Shown here: positions 34,818 to 42,880 of the stretch, in pieces
How the letters are laid out: each line of letters opens with the position of its first letter
Position numbering within the stretch: position 1 is the stretch's first letter
NCBI GenBank assembly: GCA_947497315.1
Contig: CANMFX010000002.1
Coordinates: 558,001-622,000, forward strand
Length of the DNA stretch: 64,000 nucleotides
Origin: an uncultured Sphingomonadaceae bacterium
GTDB taxonomy: Bacteria > Pseudomonadota > Alphaproteobacteria > Sphingomonadales > Sphingomonadaceae
Direction of reading: 5' to 3'
Position numbers and translations under genes: made by a program
Notes under the pieces: generated by a model
The model's input: the letters and a program-made list of their open reading frames with translations, nothing else
Database searches by the model: none
What the model was told of the DNA's origin: nothing

Positions 34818-35861
34818 TTATTTCAGTTCATCACCCGTCAAGACTGGCAGACTTTTTACAGTGTCGGCCATTTGTGTTCGAACATCATCAGGTGATGCTA
34901 TCAAGCCAGCTTTAATAAGATAGCCATCAGACCCGCCAGCACTGACGAATTCTGTCAAATACTCCTGAAGACCAGGGATAACACCTACATGCTGCTTTTT
35001 AGCATAGATATAAAGTGGCCGCGCTCCCGGATATTCACCAGATGCAATGGCATCATAAGCAGGTTCTACATCGGAAACAGCAACGCCGCGGACCGAGTCG
35101 GTATTCTCCTCCAGGAAGCTGTAGCCAAAAATTCCAAGACTGTTTGGATTGGCCTTCAACTTCTGGACGATCAGGTTATCATTCTCACCGGCATCAATGT
35201 AAGCACCATCAGCGCGCACATCATGACAGATGGCATCATATTCATCTTCATTTGTGTCTTTCAACGCTTTGGTTGTGGCGTCGGTTTTACAGCCGACTTC
35301 CATGATCAACTCGGTAAGTGCATCGCGTGTTCCAGACGTTGATGGCGGACCATAAACACTGATTGCGATATTGGGGAGTGAAGGATCAATATCGGACCAG
35401 TTTTTCGTCTCATTCTTTTTACCAAATGGTCGTTCTGCGATGGCTTCATATATTTGCGTCGGCGTCAATTTGATCGATGGGCCTTCATTGGCTTGTGCAA
35501 TCGCGATGCCGTCAATTCCGATTTGCACTTCGACCACATCAGTGACGCCGTTTTCTTTGCACATTTCAAACTCGGTTGCCTTCATCCGCCGCGATGCGTT
35601 GGCAATATCAGGCGTATTGGCTCCAACGCCTGCGCAGAACAGCTTCATTCCACCGCCGGTGCCCGTTGATTCCAGAATGGGTGACGTGTTTGCGCCACCA
35701 GCGCTAAATTGCTCTGCTACTGCTTTAGCAAAAGGAAAGACGGTTGAAGAACCGACGATGCGCACTTCACTGCGTGTACCGCCTTGTCCGCCAGAAGCCT
35801 GATCCTGACATGCTGCCAAGGCGAGTGTTGATACCGCCAAAAGAGCGATTTTCTTAAACAT
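34818..35861 (-). CDS. pstS: Periplasmic phosphate-binding lipoprotein PstS
   Basis: The 347-residue protein has a lipobox (STLALAAC, Cys18) and the phosphate-binding loops VRIVGSSTVFPFAKAVAEQF, ESTGTGGGMKLF and STSGTRDALTELI. It delivers phosphate to PstCA. The ATG at 35861 is set by the signal peptide and a GGGGAC ribosome binding site. A Pho box lies about 100 bases upstream. The ligand motifs are intact. Confidence 0.96.
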   Translation of the reverse strand: MFKKIALLAVSTLALAACQDQASGGQGGTRSEVRIVGSSTVFPFAKAVAEQFSAGGANTSPILESTGTGGGMKLFCAGVGANTPDIANASRRMKATEFEMCKENGVTDVVEVQIGIDGIAIAQANEGPSIKLTPTQIYEAIAERPFGKKNETKNWSDIDPSLPNIAISVYGPPSTSGTRDALTELIMEVGCKTDATTKALKDTNEDEYDAICHDVRADGAYIDAGENDNLIVQKLKANPNSLGIFGYSFLEENTDSVRGVAVSDVEPAYDAIASGEYPGARPLYIYAKKQHVGVIPGLQEYLTEFVSAGGSDGYLIKAGLIASPDDVRTQMADTVKSLPVLTGDELK

Positions 35862-35961
35862 GTTGCTGTCCCCGTTTTCTATGGAGTGTTGAAAAATTAG
35901 CCAAGAATCGGTTCCGATTTCTGGCCGGTTGCACAGCATTTAAAAGTCCGCAGTGTCCTAA

Positions 35962-35981
35962 TGATTACATATTTATGACAG
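35962..35981 (-). promoter_or_regulatory. Pho box of pstS
   Basis: On the minus strand CTGTCATAAATATGTAATCA is a strong match to the PhoB repeat pair (CTGTCAT, four-base AT spacer, ATGTAAT). It lies between the phoR stop and pstS, and gives pstSCAB-phoU-phoB its own phosphate-controlled promoter. Confidence 0.82.
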
Positions 35982-35991
35982 TTATATTACA

Positions 35992-37248
35992 TCAGATGTG
36001 TTGATGCTGTTGCTCTGGCTTGATGACCGGCAGGAATATTGCGACAGTTGTGCCGATGCCCTGTTCACTGGAAACCTCCATCCGGCCACCATGGCGTTCA
36101 GTGATATGCTTTACAATGGCCAGCCCTAACCCGGTTCCACCAATCGATTTGCTTCGTCCTTTGTCGACGCGGTAGAAACGTTCCGTTAGCCGCGGGATAT
36201 GTTCTGCGGCTATTCCATCGCCTTGATCCGTCACGGACAGGCGAAGCATCGAACCATTACGATTGGGTTTGACTGCAACTGATACAGGCGTACCCCGTCG
36301 TCCATATTTAATGGCATTGCTGACCAGATTATGAAGCAATTGGGATATCTGTGCGTGGTCGCCCTGGATCATCGGCAAGTTGTCCGGCAGAGAGAGAACA
36401 AAATTATCTTCATTTTTGCTACGACCGTTCAGAAAAACCGTTCTCACTTCTGCGACAAGCTTGGCCAGATCAACCGGCTCTGCGGGTAATTGGTATTTTT
36501 CCGCTTCTATGCGGGACAGCGACATCAGATCTTCGACCAATCGCTGCATGCGGTCGGCTTCTTGATACATGATTGTCAAAAAACGTGCACGTGTGTCTTC
36601 ATCTTTGCCTGCTTCAGGGTTCTCCAGTGTTTCGATAAAACCTTTTATGGCAGCCAATGGCGTACGTAGTTCGTGACTGGCATTGGCCACGAAATCAGTA
36701 CGCATACGTTCTGCGGCGTAGCGGCTGCTTTGGTCTGACAACTGAACCAGCTTTAGTCCGTCATCCAGTGCATGAATCCGTAATTCCCAACGCTGATCAG
36801 CACTGCCGACTCCGACTAATAAAATCGGTTCTCCGGTATGTTCGGCATTGGGATTAGCCAGGCGGTCGGCCGCTGCCGGATGACGAATCGCGACCCGCAC
36901 GTCCTCTCCGATAATATGATTACCTAGAAAGTTTTTCGCAGCCGGATTAGCCATCGCTACTTTGGCATTGCGGATAAGTAGAATCGGGTCGGTAATGGGA
37001 TCAACCACATCCTGGTAAGCTTCCGCCCTACCTTGGTATAGTAGCCGTTTTTTCTGTCGTTCCAGCGCGTTGAAATCTGGTGGCGGCGGTGCACGATCTT
37101 CCAAGGCAACAATGGCAAGGGCGACAATTCCAAATGCCGACATAATTATAATTTTCATCAGTGCCGCGGAAGTCTGAGCTGCCAGAACTGATCCCCCGAT
37201 TATCAAGAGAATCGCAAAAATCAGCCGAAATGGAGAAATTGTGTTCAT
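35992..37248 (-). CDS. phoR: Phosphate regulon sensor histidine kinase PhoR
   Basis: The 418-residue protein has two N-terminal helices (LIFAILLIIGGSVLA, IIIMSAFGIVALAIVAL), a PAS-like domain at about 80-175, the HisKA motif VANASHELRTPLAAIKG with His192, and an HATPase domain (NLVSNAIKYG, GDGIAAEHIPRLTERFYRVD, GGTGLGLAIVKHI). It phosphorylates PhoB when Pst flux is low. It heads the leftward phoR-pstSCAB-phoU-phoB set; no clear Pho box was found ahead of it. Confidence 0.96.
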   Translation of the reverse strand: MNTISPFRLIFAILLIIGGSVLAAQTSAALMKIIIMSAFGIVALAIVALEDRAPPPPDFNALERQKKRLLYQGRAEAYQDVVDPITDPILLIRNAKVAMANPAAKNFLGNHIIGEDVRVAIRHPAAADRLANPNAEHTGEPILLVGVGSADQRWELRIHALDDGLKLVQLSDQSSRYAAERMRTDFVANASHELRTPLAAIKGFIETLENPEAGKDEDTRARFLTIMYQEADRMQRLVEDLMSLSRIEAEKYQLPAEPVDLAKLVAEVRTVFLNGRSKNEDNFVLSLPDNLPMIQGDHAQISQLLHNLVSNAIKYGRRGTPVSVAVKPNRNGSMLRLSVTDQGDGIAAEHIPRLTERFYRVDKGRSKSIGGTGLGLAIVKHITERHGGRMEVSSEQGIGTTVAIFLPVIKPEQQHQHI

Positions 37249-37485
37249 ATTTGCCGTTGCGCTGGAATTCGGTCCGTCATGTTTAGGCGGGTTTGCGCAG
37301 AAACAGCAACGGCTATATCAAAATTGTGGTCAGCGATGTTAGACCGGAGACTACAACCAGATTTAAGGCGTTAAGTGTTTTCGCCAATTTGTCCCGTTTA
37401 TGGACGACGACTTGTCGGTGTGACTGTTCACTCGCATTTAATCGTTTTTCTCTTTAAGGGCTAAGTTCAGAGGAAAATTTACGCG

Positions 37486-37914
37486 ATGACCGACAATCCA
37501 AACCAGAATTTGGAAGCTGGAGAGCCCGAGGGCGCTTCTCAGGATGCTGCGATCGTAACACGCCGCCGCGCGCTGATGATGGGTGCTGTGACAGCTTCTG
37601 CAGTCGTCAGCATCAAGCCGGCTTTGGCGCAGACCGCTGGTTCCGTGCTAAACTGTGAAATTCCGGTTCCGGGCAATCACGCCGCTGGCGGTTATATTGG
37701 TCCGGACGGAAAAATTGTATCACCCGACACGCCGGGCGCATTTCCGCCCGCAGGCCGGAATTTTACTGGGGAAGAAGTGAAGCGGGCAATGAATGGCCGG
37801 TCTCTTCCAGGTACATCTTATGATCAGTCCAAAGCCTATGTGAACTATATCAGGCGGCTCCAGTCCGGGCAAAGCGGCTTTACCTGCTACGCATCTCTGC
37901 AAATGCCGCGATAG
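37486..37914 (+). CDS. Tat-signal protein of unknown function, candidate HPr-rel-A substrate
   Basis: The 142-residue protein has about 24 mostly acidic/polar residues (NLEAGEPEGASQDAAI) before a twin-arginine signal (TRRRALMMGAVTASAVVSI, cleavage expected near ALAQ at 46-49). The mature part has two cysteines, C57 and C134, Gly/Pro-rich loops and an Arg/Tyr helix (YVNYIRRLQSG), and ends CYASLQMPR. No enzyme motif is seen. The ATG is preceded by AGAGGAAAA at a long spacing. It lies 101 bases before the PqqD-like gene in the same direction. I infer, but cannot show, that it is the protein handled by the downstream kinase and nucleotidyltransferase. Confidence 0.75.
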   Translation: MTDNPNQNLEAGEPEGASQDAAIVTRRRALMMGAVTASAVVSIKPALAQTAGSVLNCEIPVPGNHAAGGYIGPDGKIVSPDTPGAFPPAGRNFTGEEVKRAMNGRSLPGTSYDQSKAYVNYIRRLQSGQSGFTCYASLQMPR

Positions 37915-38015
37915 CTTTGCACTGAATTTTGGCTTCAAAGCCAATGCTTATTAACATATTCATGCTATTGGCTTTTTCGAATGATTTGCCGTGATCAGGG
38001 ATAGTGTAACCGCCA

Positions 38016-38294
38016 ATGAGCCAGCTTTATCGTGCCGCAGCCTCTGAAGGGCTGATCCAGCATCCGCTGGACAGTATGACGCTGATTTTCCAGAAATCAT
38101 CGGGGATTACTCATGTGGTTGCCGACCTAGTACCCGCAATACTGACGGTTATGGGGGCAGACGCTCTGACGGCCGAGGATATCACAGGCAGACTATCCGA
38201 CAGCTATGATCTGGAGGACAGCGGAGACGCCGCCGATATTGTGCTGGCGAGGCTGGTCGAGCTGTCTTCGCTTGGCCTTGTTGAACAGGTCTAG
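38016..38294 (+). CDS. PqqD-like protein of the HPr-rel-A system
   Basis: The 92-residue protein has the winged-helix-like PqqD/RRE arrangement: a beta hairpin (LDSMTLIFQKSSGITHVV) and helices (ITGRLSDSYDL, IVLARLVELSSLGLVEQV). I recall NCBI models naming this group as the PqqD family peptide chaperone of the HPr-rel-A system. PqqD-type domains bind leader peptides for modification enzymes. It ends five bases before the kinase gene. Confidence 0.85.
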   Translation: MSQLYRAAASEGLIQHPLDSMTLIFQKSSGITHVVADLVPAILTVMGADALTAEDITGRLSDSYDLEDSGDAADIVLARLVELSSLGLVEQV

Positions 38295-38299
38295 GACCG

Positions 38300-39169
38300 G
38301 TGGCGCGCATGCATCAGCTCTATCTGACGGTTGGGCCGACGCGATTTCGGTTGGCGTCGACCTGGCGGCAGCCTCTCGATCAACTGGCAGCCCTCTACAA
38401 GGACTATCCAACGTCACAGGATGGCTACGCTGACTTCACTGTCCGGTTGGAGCCTGAAAAACCTTGGCGGCGCTATATTCGGCCTTCTGTTCATATTTCT
38501 GGTGATTTTTGGCTTCCTGATGCAGCTCCGCTGCCACTTGATCAAAGCCTGTTAGCTGCGGAAATGGGCATGAACTTGCAAATGGCACTGGGTTGGCGGC
38601 GGCATCTTTTGCTGCATGCCAGCAGTGTCGAAAAGGATGGCAAGGCACTGCTGATGACCGGCTTGTCTGGCTCGGGAAAGTCGACGTTATCCGCGATGCT
38701 CGCGGAAAAAGGCTGGCGATTCATGGGCGATGAATTTGCCTTGCTCAACCCGGATACTGGCATGGTTCATAGCTTCCCGCGACTGATCAGCCTCAAAAAC
38801 GAGGCCATTGCCGCGATGCGCGCGATTGTGCCGGAAAATCGGTTCGGTCCCCTGATGAAGGGGACACCCAAGGGGGATATCCGACACGTGATGCCGCCGC
38901 TGGATGCGGTCAACAAAATGAAGGATGTGGCCAAGCCCGCTTTGCTTCTGTTTCCGCGCTTTGGTCATGATCCTGCTCTGCGCGACATGGGCAAGAGCGA
39001 GATTTTTGTCCGGCTGACCCAGGCATCGACAAACTATGTGGCTCTTGGTGAGACCGGCTTTCGGGCCCTGACCCGATTTGTTGATACAGTCCCCACCAAA
39101 GCGATGGACTATCAGTCAGGTGATCAAGCCGAAGAGTTGATTGATAGCTTGTGGAGCAAGCTCCCATGA
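38300..39169 (+). CDS. HprK-related kinase A
   Basis: The 289-residue protein has an HPr kinase-like core: LLLHASSVEKDGKALLMTG, P-loop GLSGSGKST (121-129), FMGDEFALL with Asp144, and the PRLISLKNEA segment that I associate with the HPr-rel-A family. It lacks the long N-terminal domain of true HprK, and no HPr gene is adjacent. It probably phosphorylates a small protein or peptide. The GTG at 38300 lies after AGGACC; an ATG at 38309 is an alternative. Confidence 0.88.
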   Translation: MARMHQLYLTVGPTRFRLASTWRQPLDQLAALYKDYPTSQDGYADFTVRLEPEKPWRRYIRPSVHISGDFWLPDAAPLPLDQSLLAAEMGMNLQMALGWRRHLLLHASSVEKDGKALLMTGLSGSGKSTLSAMLAEKGWRFMGDEFALLNPDTGMVHSFPRLISLKNEAIAAMRAIVPENRFGPLMKGTPKGDIRHVMPPLDAVNKMKDVAKPALLLFPRFGHDPALRDMGKSEIFVRLTQASTNYVALGETGFRALTRFVDTVPTKAMDYQSGDQAEELIDSLWSKLP

Positions 39170-40185
39170 TGCGCGATGCTCGACCTTTGGTCGATGCCTT
39201 GCGCGACCCGGAGACGGTTCTGTCGCTTGATGGAGCCGGATGGACCAACCTGATCAGCATTGCCCGAGCAGAGTCGCTAATCGGCAGTTTGGCCCATCGA
39301 TTGACCGGCATGGCCGTGCCGGAGCAAGTCAGGCCCATTCTGAAAGATGCGATTCAAGCTACTGATCTTGCAAGACAACAAGCGCTTTGGGAGGCGGATT
39401 GCGCGCGCCGGGCTCTTGCGCCGCTAAATAGCAAGGTCGTGCTGATGAAAGGCACCGCCTATGTCGCGGCAGATCTTGATGCGGGGGTTGGTCGAAGCAT
39501 TGGTGATCTTGATATCATGGTCGCACAAGACTCGCTATCGGCTGTCGAAGAGGCGTTGCTGGATGCGGGTTGGGAATGGGTAAAGCCAGACCCTTATGAT
39601 GACCAATATTACCGCGAACATATGCATGAATTGCCGCCGCTCATCCATCGGGAGCGTGATCGAATGATCGATGTGCATCATACGACATTGCCGCAGACCG
39701 CACGACCAACTCCCGATCCGCAAGCAATGCTCGATGCGGCGGTCAAGCTGGATTCAGGTCTCTACGTAATGTCGCCTGCTGATATGTTGCTCCACTCCGT
39801 CGCTCATCTCTCTGCCGATGGCGATCTGACCGGAGGTTTGCGCAACCTATGGGATATCGACCGTTTGGTTCGGCAGTTTTCGGAAGCAGACGAGCAGTTT
39901 TGGATCGTATTAGGCGTCCGGGCTAGGCTGCATCATCTGGAGCCGCATCTAGCACGGGCATTGCGCCTAGCTTTCCGCCTCTATGATACTCCGGTCTATA
40001 AATATCGCGCGGGCCAAACCAAGTTCACGGATTATCTCTATATTAGAAGGCTATTGGCCCGTGATGGCTGGGGAAGGAAAACTCGAAAGTTCACACGCCA
40101 GGCCTTCTATATTCGCTCTCATTGGCTCAGGATGCCGCCGTTGATGCTGGCTCGTCATTTGTGGGCCAAGTGGCGCAAGGGCTGA
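39166..40185 (+). CDS. Nucleotidyltransferase family protein (NTP_transf_5-like)
   Basis: The 339-residue protein has the nucleotidyltransferase signature LMKGTAY (93-99) and GDLDIMV (113-119, Asp114 and Asp116), then DVHHTTLP and a helical C-terminal half. It belongs to the family found next to HprK-like kinases in peptide-tailoring clusters. The ATG at 39166 overlaps the kinase stop by four bases (ATGA) and follows GGAG. A GTG at 39151 is less likely. It would transfer a nucleotide to a protein, peptide or small molecule; the acceptor is unknown. It is the last gene of the cassette. Confidence 0.85.
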   Translation: MMRDARPLVDALRDPETVLSLDGAGWTNLISIARAESLIGSLAHRLTGMAVPEQVRPILKDAIQATDLARQQALWEADCARRALAPLNSKVVLMKGTAYVAADLDAGVGRSIGDLDIMVAQDSLSAVEEALLDAGWEWVKPDPYDDQYYREHMHELPPLIHRERDRMIDVHHTTLPQTARPTPDPQAMLDAAVKLDSGLYVMSPADMLLHSVAHLSADGDLTGGLRNLWDIDRLVRQFSEADEQFWIVLGVRARLHHLEPHLARALRLAFRLYDTPVYKYRAGQTKFTDYLYIRRLLARDGWGRKTRKFTRQAFYIRSHWLRMPPLMLARHLWAKWRKG

Positions 40186-40188
40186 CGG

Positions 40189-40875
40189 TTAGCGGCTCAA
40201 TGTGGCCAAGGTCGGCACAAGCTCGTCATAATGATCGATAATCGCATCGGCGCCCAGTTCTTCAACGGGCTGATGTAAAAAGCCGAAACTGACCGCGACA
40301 TTGGCGATACCGGCATTTTGGGCCGCTTTAATGTCGAATATACTGTCACCAATGAACGCGGCCGGTGTTTGATCTACCACCCCGTCACAACGCCGGATCA
40401 TTTCGTCAATCGGATCGCGCTCGGGCTTGCTGCGCCCTTTGCCCATCGTATCACCGCCGATGACGGTGACAAACCGGTCAATCATTCCGACATTGGTCAG
40501 CAGTTTAACCGCGAGGCTTTCAAATTTGTTGGTCACTACCGCCAGTTTGATGCCTTGATCTTGCATTGCATCCATGGCATCGGTCAGTCCCGCAAAAGCC
40601 GGCGCATTATTACCCAGATTGGCTTCATAATGATCGATCAGGATGGGCAGCAGGCTTTTGACCAGATCCTTGTCGCTGCCACCGGACTGTTCTAGTGCCA
40701 TTTCCAGCATATGCCTTGCGCCCATGCCGACCAAAGATCGGATGGATTGTTCGTCCACTTGCGGCCGATCTGCGCTAGCCAGCGCGTGATTGAGCGAAGC
40801 GGCGAGTTCCATGCTGGTGTCGAGCAAGGTGCCGTCCAGATCAAAGCCAATGATATCGAAAGAAATTTCTGTCAT
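40189..40875 (-). CDS. gph: Phosphoglycolate phosphatase-like HAD hydrolase
   Basis: The 228-residue HAD protein has GFDLDGTLLDTS, a helical cap domain, VVTNKFESLAVKLL and the acidic AAFIGDSIFDIKAAQNAG. The length and place next to glmU are typical of sphingomonad Gph, which removes 2-phosphoglycolate made during DNA repair. It is convergent with the HPr-rel-A cassette (three-base gap) and divergent from glmU. Specificity is inferred from family. Confidence 0.85.
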   Translation of the reverse strand: MTEISFDIIGFDLDGTLLDTSMELAASLNHALASADRPQVDEQSIRSLVGMGARHMLEMALEQSGGSDKDLVKSLLPILIDHYEANLGNNAPAFAGLTDAMDAMQDQGIKLAVVTNKFESLAVKLLTNVGMIDRFVTVIGGDTMGKGRSKPERDPIDEMIRRCDGVVDQTPAAFIGDSIFDIKAAQNAGIANVAVSFGFLHQPVEELGADAIIDHYDELVPTLATLSR

Positions 40876-40972
40876 AAGCTCTGCATAGAACCGATCTTGC
40901 TGGCATAAGCAACCGCATCATGGCATGGGGCGCGAATTCAGCGTTTGGAACAGGATATTCGGAGTTTTTGGC

Positions 40973-42322
40973 ATGAGTGACCGTCCTTTAGCAGCCATTA
41001 TATTAGCCGCCGGACAAGGTACGCGGATGAAATCGGAGACGCACAAGGTCCTGCATCCGATTGCCGGGAAGCCAATGCTCCATCATCTGCTCGATACGGT
41101 TGATTCTATCGGTGTAGAACGCACGGTCGTGGTCGTCGGTGCGCGGCGCGAGCAGATCGAGGCGAGCGTTGAAGATCGTAATGTCGCGATAGCCGTGCAG
41201 GAAGATCAGTTGGGTACCGGCCACGCGGTCGCGCAGGCGCATGAGGCACTGAAAGGTTTCGCTGGCGATGTGCTCATCCTTTACGGCGATGTGCCCATGG
41301 TAAGTGCTGAGACCATGCACGCGATGATTGCGCGGCTGAATGACGGCACGGATCCGCGCGCAGTCGTGCTCGGTTTTCGTCCCGAAGATGCAGGCGCCTA
41401 TGGCCGGATCATTGCCAGCGATCAGGGCGAGATCGAAAAAATGGTCGAATATAAGGATGCCGACGACGCCGAACGTGCGGTCAACCTGTGCAACAGCGGG
41501 TTGATGGCGGCGCGAGCGACCGATTTGTTCATCCTGCTCGATCAAATCGGCAATGATAATGCGGCGGGCGAATATTATCTGCCGGATATCGTGATGCTGC
41601 CGGGCCAGGCCAGTGCGGTCATTGAGGTGGATGATCCTGCCGAGGTTGCGGGCGTTAACAGCCGCGCCGAACTGGCCGCCGTCGAGGGAGAGTGGCAGCA
41701 ACGTCGGCGGGCGCAGGCGATGGCAGACGGTGTCAGCCTAATTGCACCAGAAACCGTTTGGTTTTCGCATGATACAATACTCTCTTCAGATATTGTAATA
41801 GAACCGAATGTCTTTTTTGGACCCGGCGTCACGGTAGCCAGCGGTGCACGAATCTATGGCCATAGTCATATCGAAGGCGCGTCCATTGGTGCGAATACTA
41901 ATGTCGGTCCGTTCGCAAGACTGCGGCCAGGCGCGGTGCTTGAGGAAGGTTCAAAAATCGGCAATTTTGTCGAGATGAAAAAAGCGGTGCTGGGCAAAGG
42001 TGCCAAGGCTAATCATCTGACCTATCTGGGCGATGCCGAAGTGGGCGAGGGCGCCAATATCGGCGCGGGCACGATTACCTGCAATTATGACGGCTATTTC
42101 AAATATAAAACGAAGATCGGCAAAGGCGCCTTCATCGGCAGCAACAGCGCATTGGTGGCGCCGGTGACAATTGGCGACGGGGCGATTGTCGGCGCTGGCG
42201 CGGTGCTGACCAAGGATGTCGATGCCGGCGATCTGGCGCTAGTGCGGGCCGAACAGACCGCGAAAAAGGGCTGGGCGGACCGGTTTAACGCGGTGAACGC
42301 GAAGAAGAAGGCGGGGAAGTGA
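40973..42322 (+). CDS. glmU: Bifunctional UDP-GlcNAc pyrophosphorylase/GlcN-1-P acetyltransferase
   Basis: The 449-residue protein has the N-terminal uridyltransferase (ILAAGQGTRMKSETHKVLHPIAGKPM, ILYGDVPMV) and C-terminal left-handed beta helix (IEGASIGANTNVGPFARLRPGAVL, LTYLGDAEVGEGANIGAGTITCNYDG). It makes UDP-GlcNAc for peptidoglycan and lipopolysaccharide. GGAG eight bases before the ATG at 40973 fixes the start. Its partner glmS lies 1.3 kb downstream, separated by three accessory genes. Confidence 0.97.
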   Translation: MSDRPLAAIILAAGQGTRMKSETHKVLHPIAGKPMLHHLLDTVDSIGVERTVVVVGARREQIEASVEDRNVAIAVQEDQLGTGHAVAQAHEALKGFAGDVLILYGDVPMVSAETMHAMIARLNDGTDPRAVVLGFRPEDAGAYGRIIASDQGEIEKMVEYKDADDAERAVNLCNSGLMAARATDLFILLDQIGNDNAAGEYYLPDIVMLPGQASAVIEVDDPAEVAGVNSRAELAAVEGEWQQRRRAQAMADGVSLIAPETVWFSHDTILSSDIVIEPNVFFGPGVTVASGARIYGHSHIEGASIGANTNVGPFARLRPGAVLEEGSKIGNFVEMKKAVLGKGAKANHLTYLGDAEVGEGANIGAGTITCNYDGYFKYKTKIGKGAFIGSNSALVAPVTIGDGAIVGAGAVLTKDVDAGDLALVRAEQTAKKGWADRFNAVNAKKKAGK

Positions 42323-42332
42323 CAATCAAACG

Positions 42333-42848
42333 GTGAGTATTCCCGAAATCGAAACGGAAAGACTGTTTCTTCGCGCACCGGCGCAAGATGATTTTGACGT
42401 CTACCGTAGATTTTATGCCGATGAAGTTGGATCAGCGGCCTATGGAGGCCCACTAAGCGCAGAACAGGCCTGGCGGAAATTGGCATATGATATCGGCCAC
42501 TGGACACTCCGCGGCTTCGGAATGTGGTCCGCCTATCAAAAGGATTCCGGAAACATGGTGGGCGGAGCCGGTTTGGTCTATCCGCAAGGATGGCCTTGTC
42601 CGGAATTAACTTGGTGGATCATGCCCGATTTCCGGCGGCAGGGTCTGGCAATAGAGCTTTCCAAGGCCGTTATCAGATTCGGCTACGACCATCTGGAATG
42701 GGACGCAGTGCGAACGTACATGAATGATGACAATATTCCAGCTCTGCGGCTTGTAGAGAAACTTGGCGGTGTCGTTGAGAAGCGAAGTTGCTTTCCGGAC
42801 GGGCTGGACAGAAATATCTATATCTTGCCCCAACCCAGATCGACTTGA
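42333..42848 (+). CDS. GNAT family N-acetyltransferase (RimJ/RimL type)
   Basis: The 171-residue protein has IETERLFLRAPAQDDF, ELTWWIMPDFRRQGLAIELSKAVI and NIPALRLVEKLGG, a RimJ/RimL-like acetyltransferase. It begins with GTG ten bases after glmU with no strong ribosome binding site. Its stop codon (42846-42848) lies inside the TTGACA of the following promoter. The substrate is unknown. Confidence 0.88.
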   Translation: MSIPEIETERLFLRAPAQDDFDVYRRFYADEVGSAAYGGPLSAEQAWRKLAYDIGHWTLRGFGMWSAYQKDSGNMVGGAGLVYPQGWPCPELTWWIMPDFRRQGLAIELSKAVIRFGYDHLEWDAVRTYMNDDNIPALRLVEKLGGVVEKRSCFPDGLDRNIYILPQPRST

Positions 42849-42880
42849 CATGATATCATGATATGATATCAATATATCAT
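42845..42880 (+). promoter_or_regulatory. Promoter and operator of the toxin-antitoxin pair
   Basis: A perfect -35 TTGACA at 42845-42850 is followed at 16 bases by TATCAA (42867-42872). Two copies of the palindrome TGATATCA (42851-42858 and 42864-42871), five bases apart, cover the spacer, as expected for a ribbon-helix-helix repressor site. The predicted transcription start falls at or near the antitoxin ATG. Confidence 0.7.

Noticed and set aside
37249-37485. Pho box ahead of phoR
   Set aside because: No CTGTCAT-like pair was found in either orientation. Only a GCCGTTGC/GCAACGGC inverted repeat with a 45-base loop is present.
37486-40185. Lasso peptide biosynthetic cluster
   Set aside because: Kinase, nucleotidyltransferase and PqqD-like genes are present, but there is no cyclase, leader peptidase, exporter or short precursor gene.
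41003-41701. 232-codon frame antisense to glmU
   Set aside because: It is covered by the well-supported uridyltransferase domain of glmU and has no recognisable domain.
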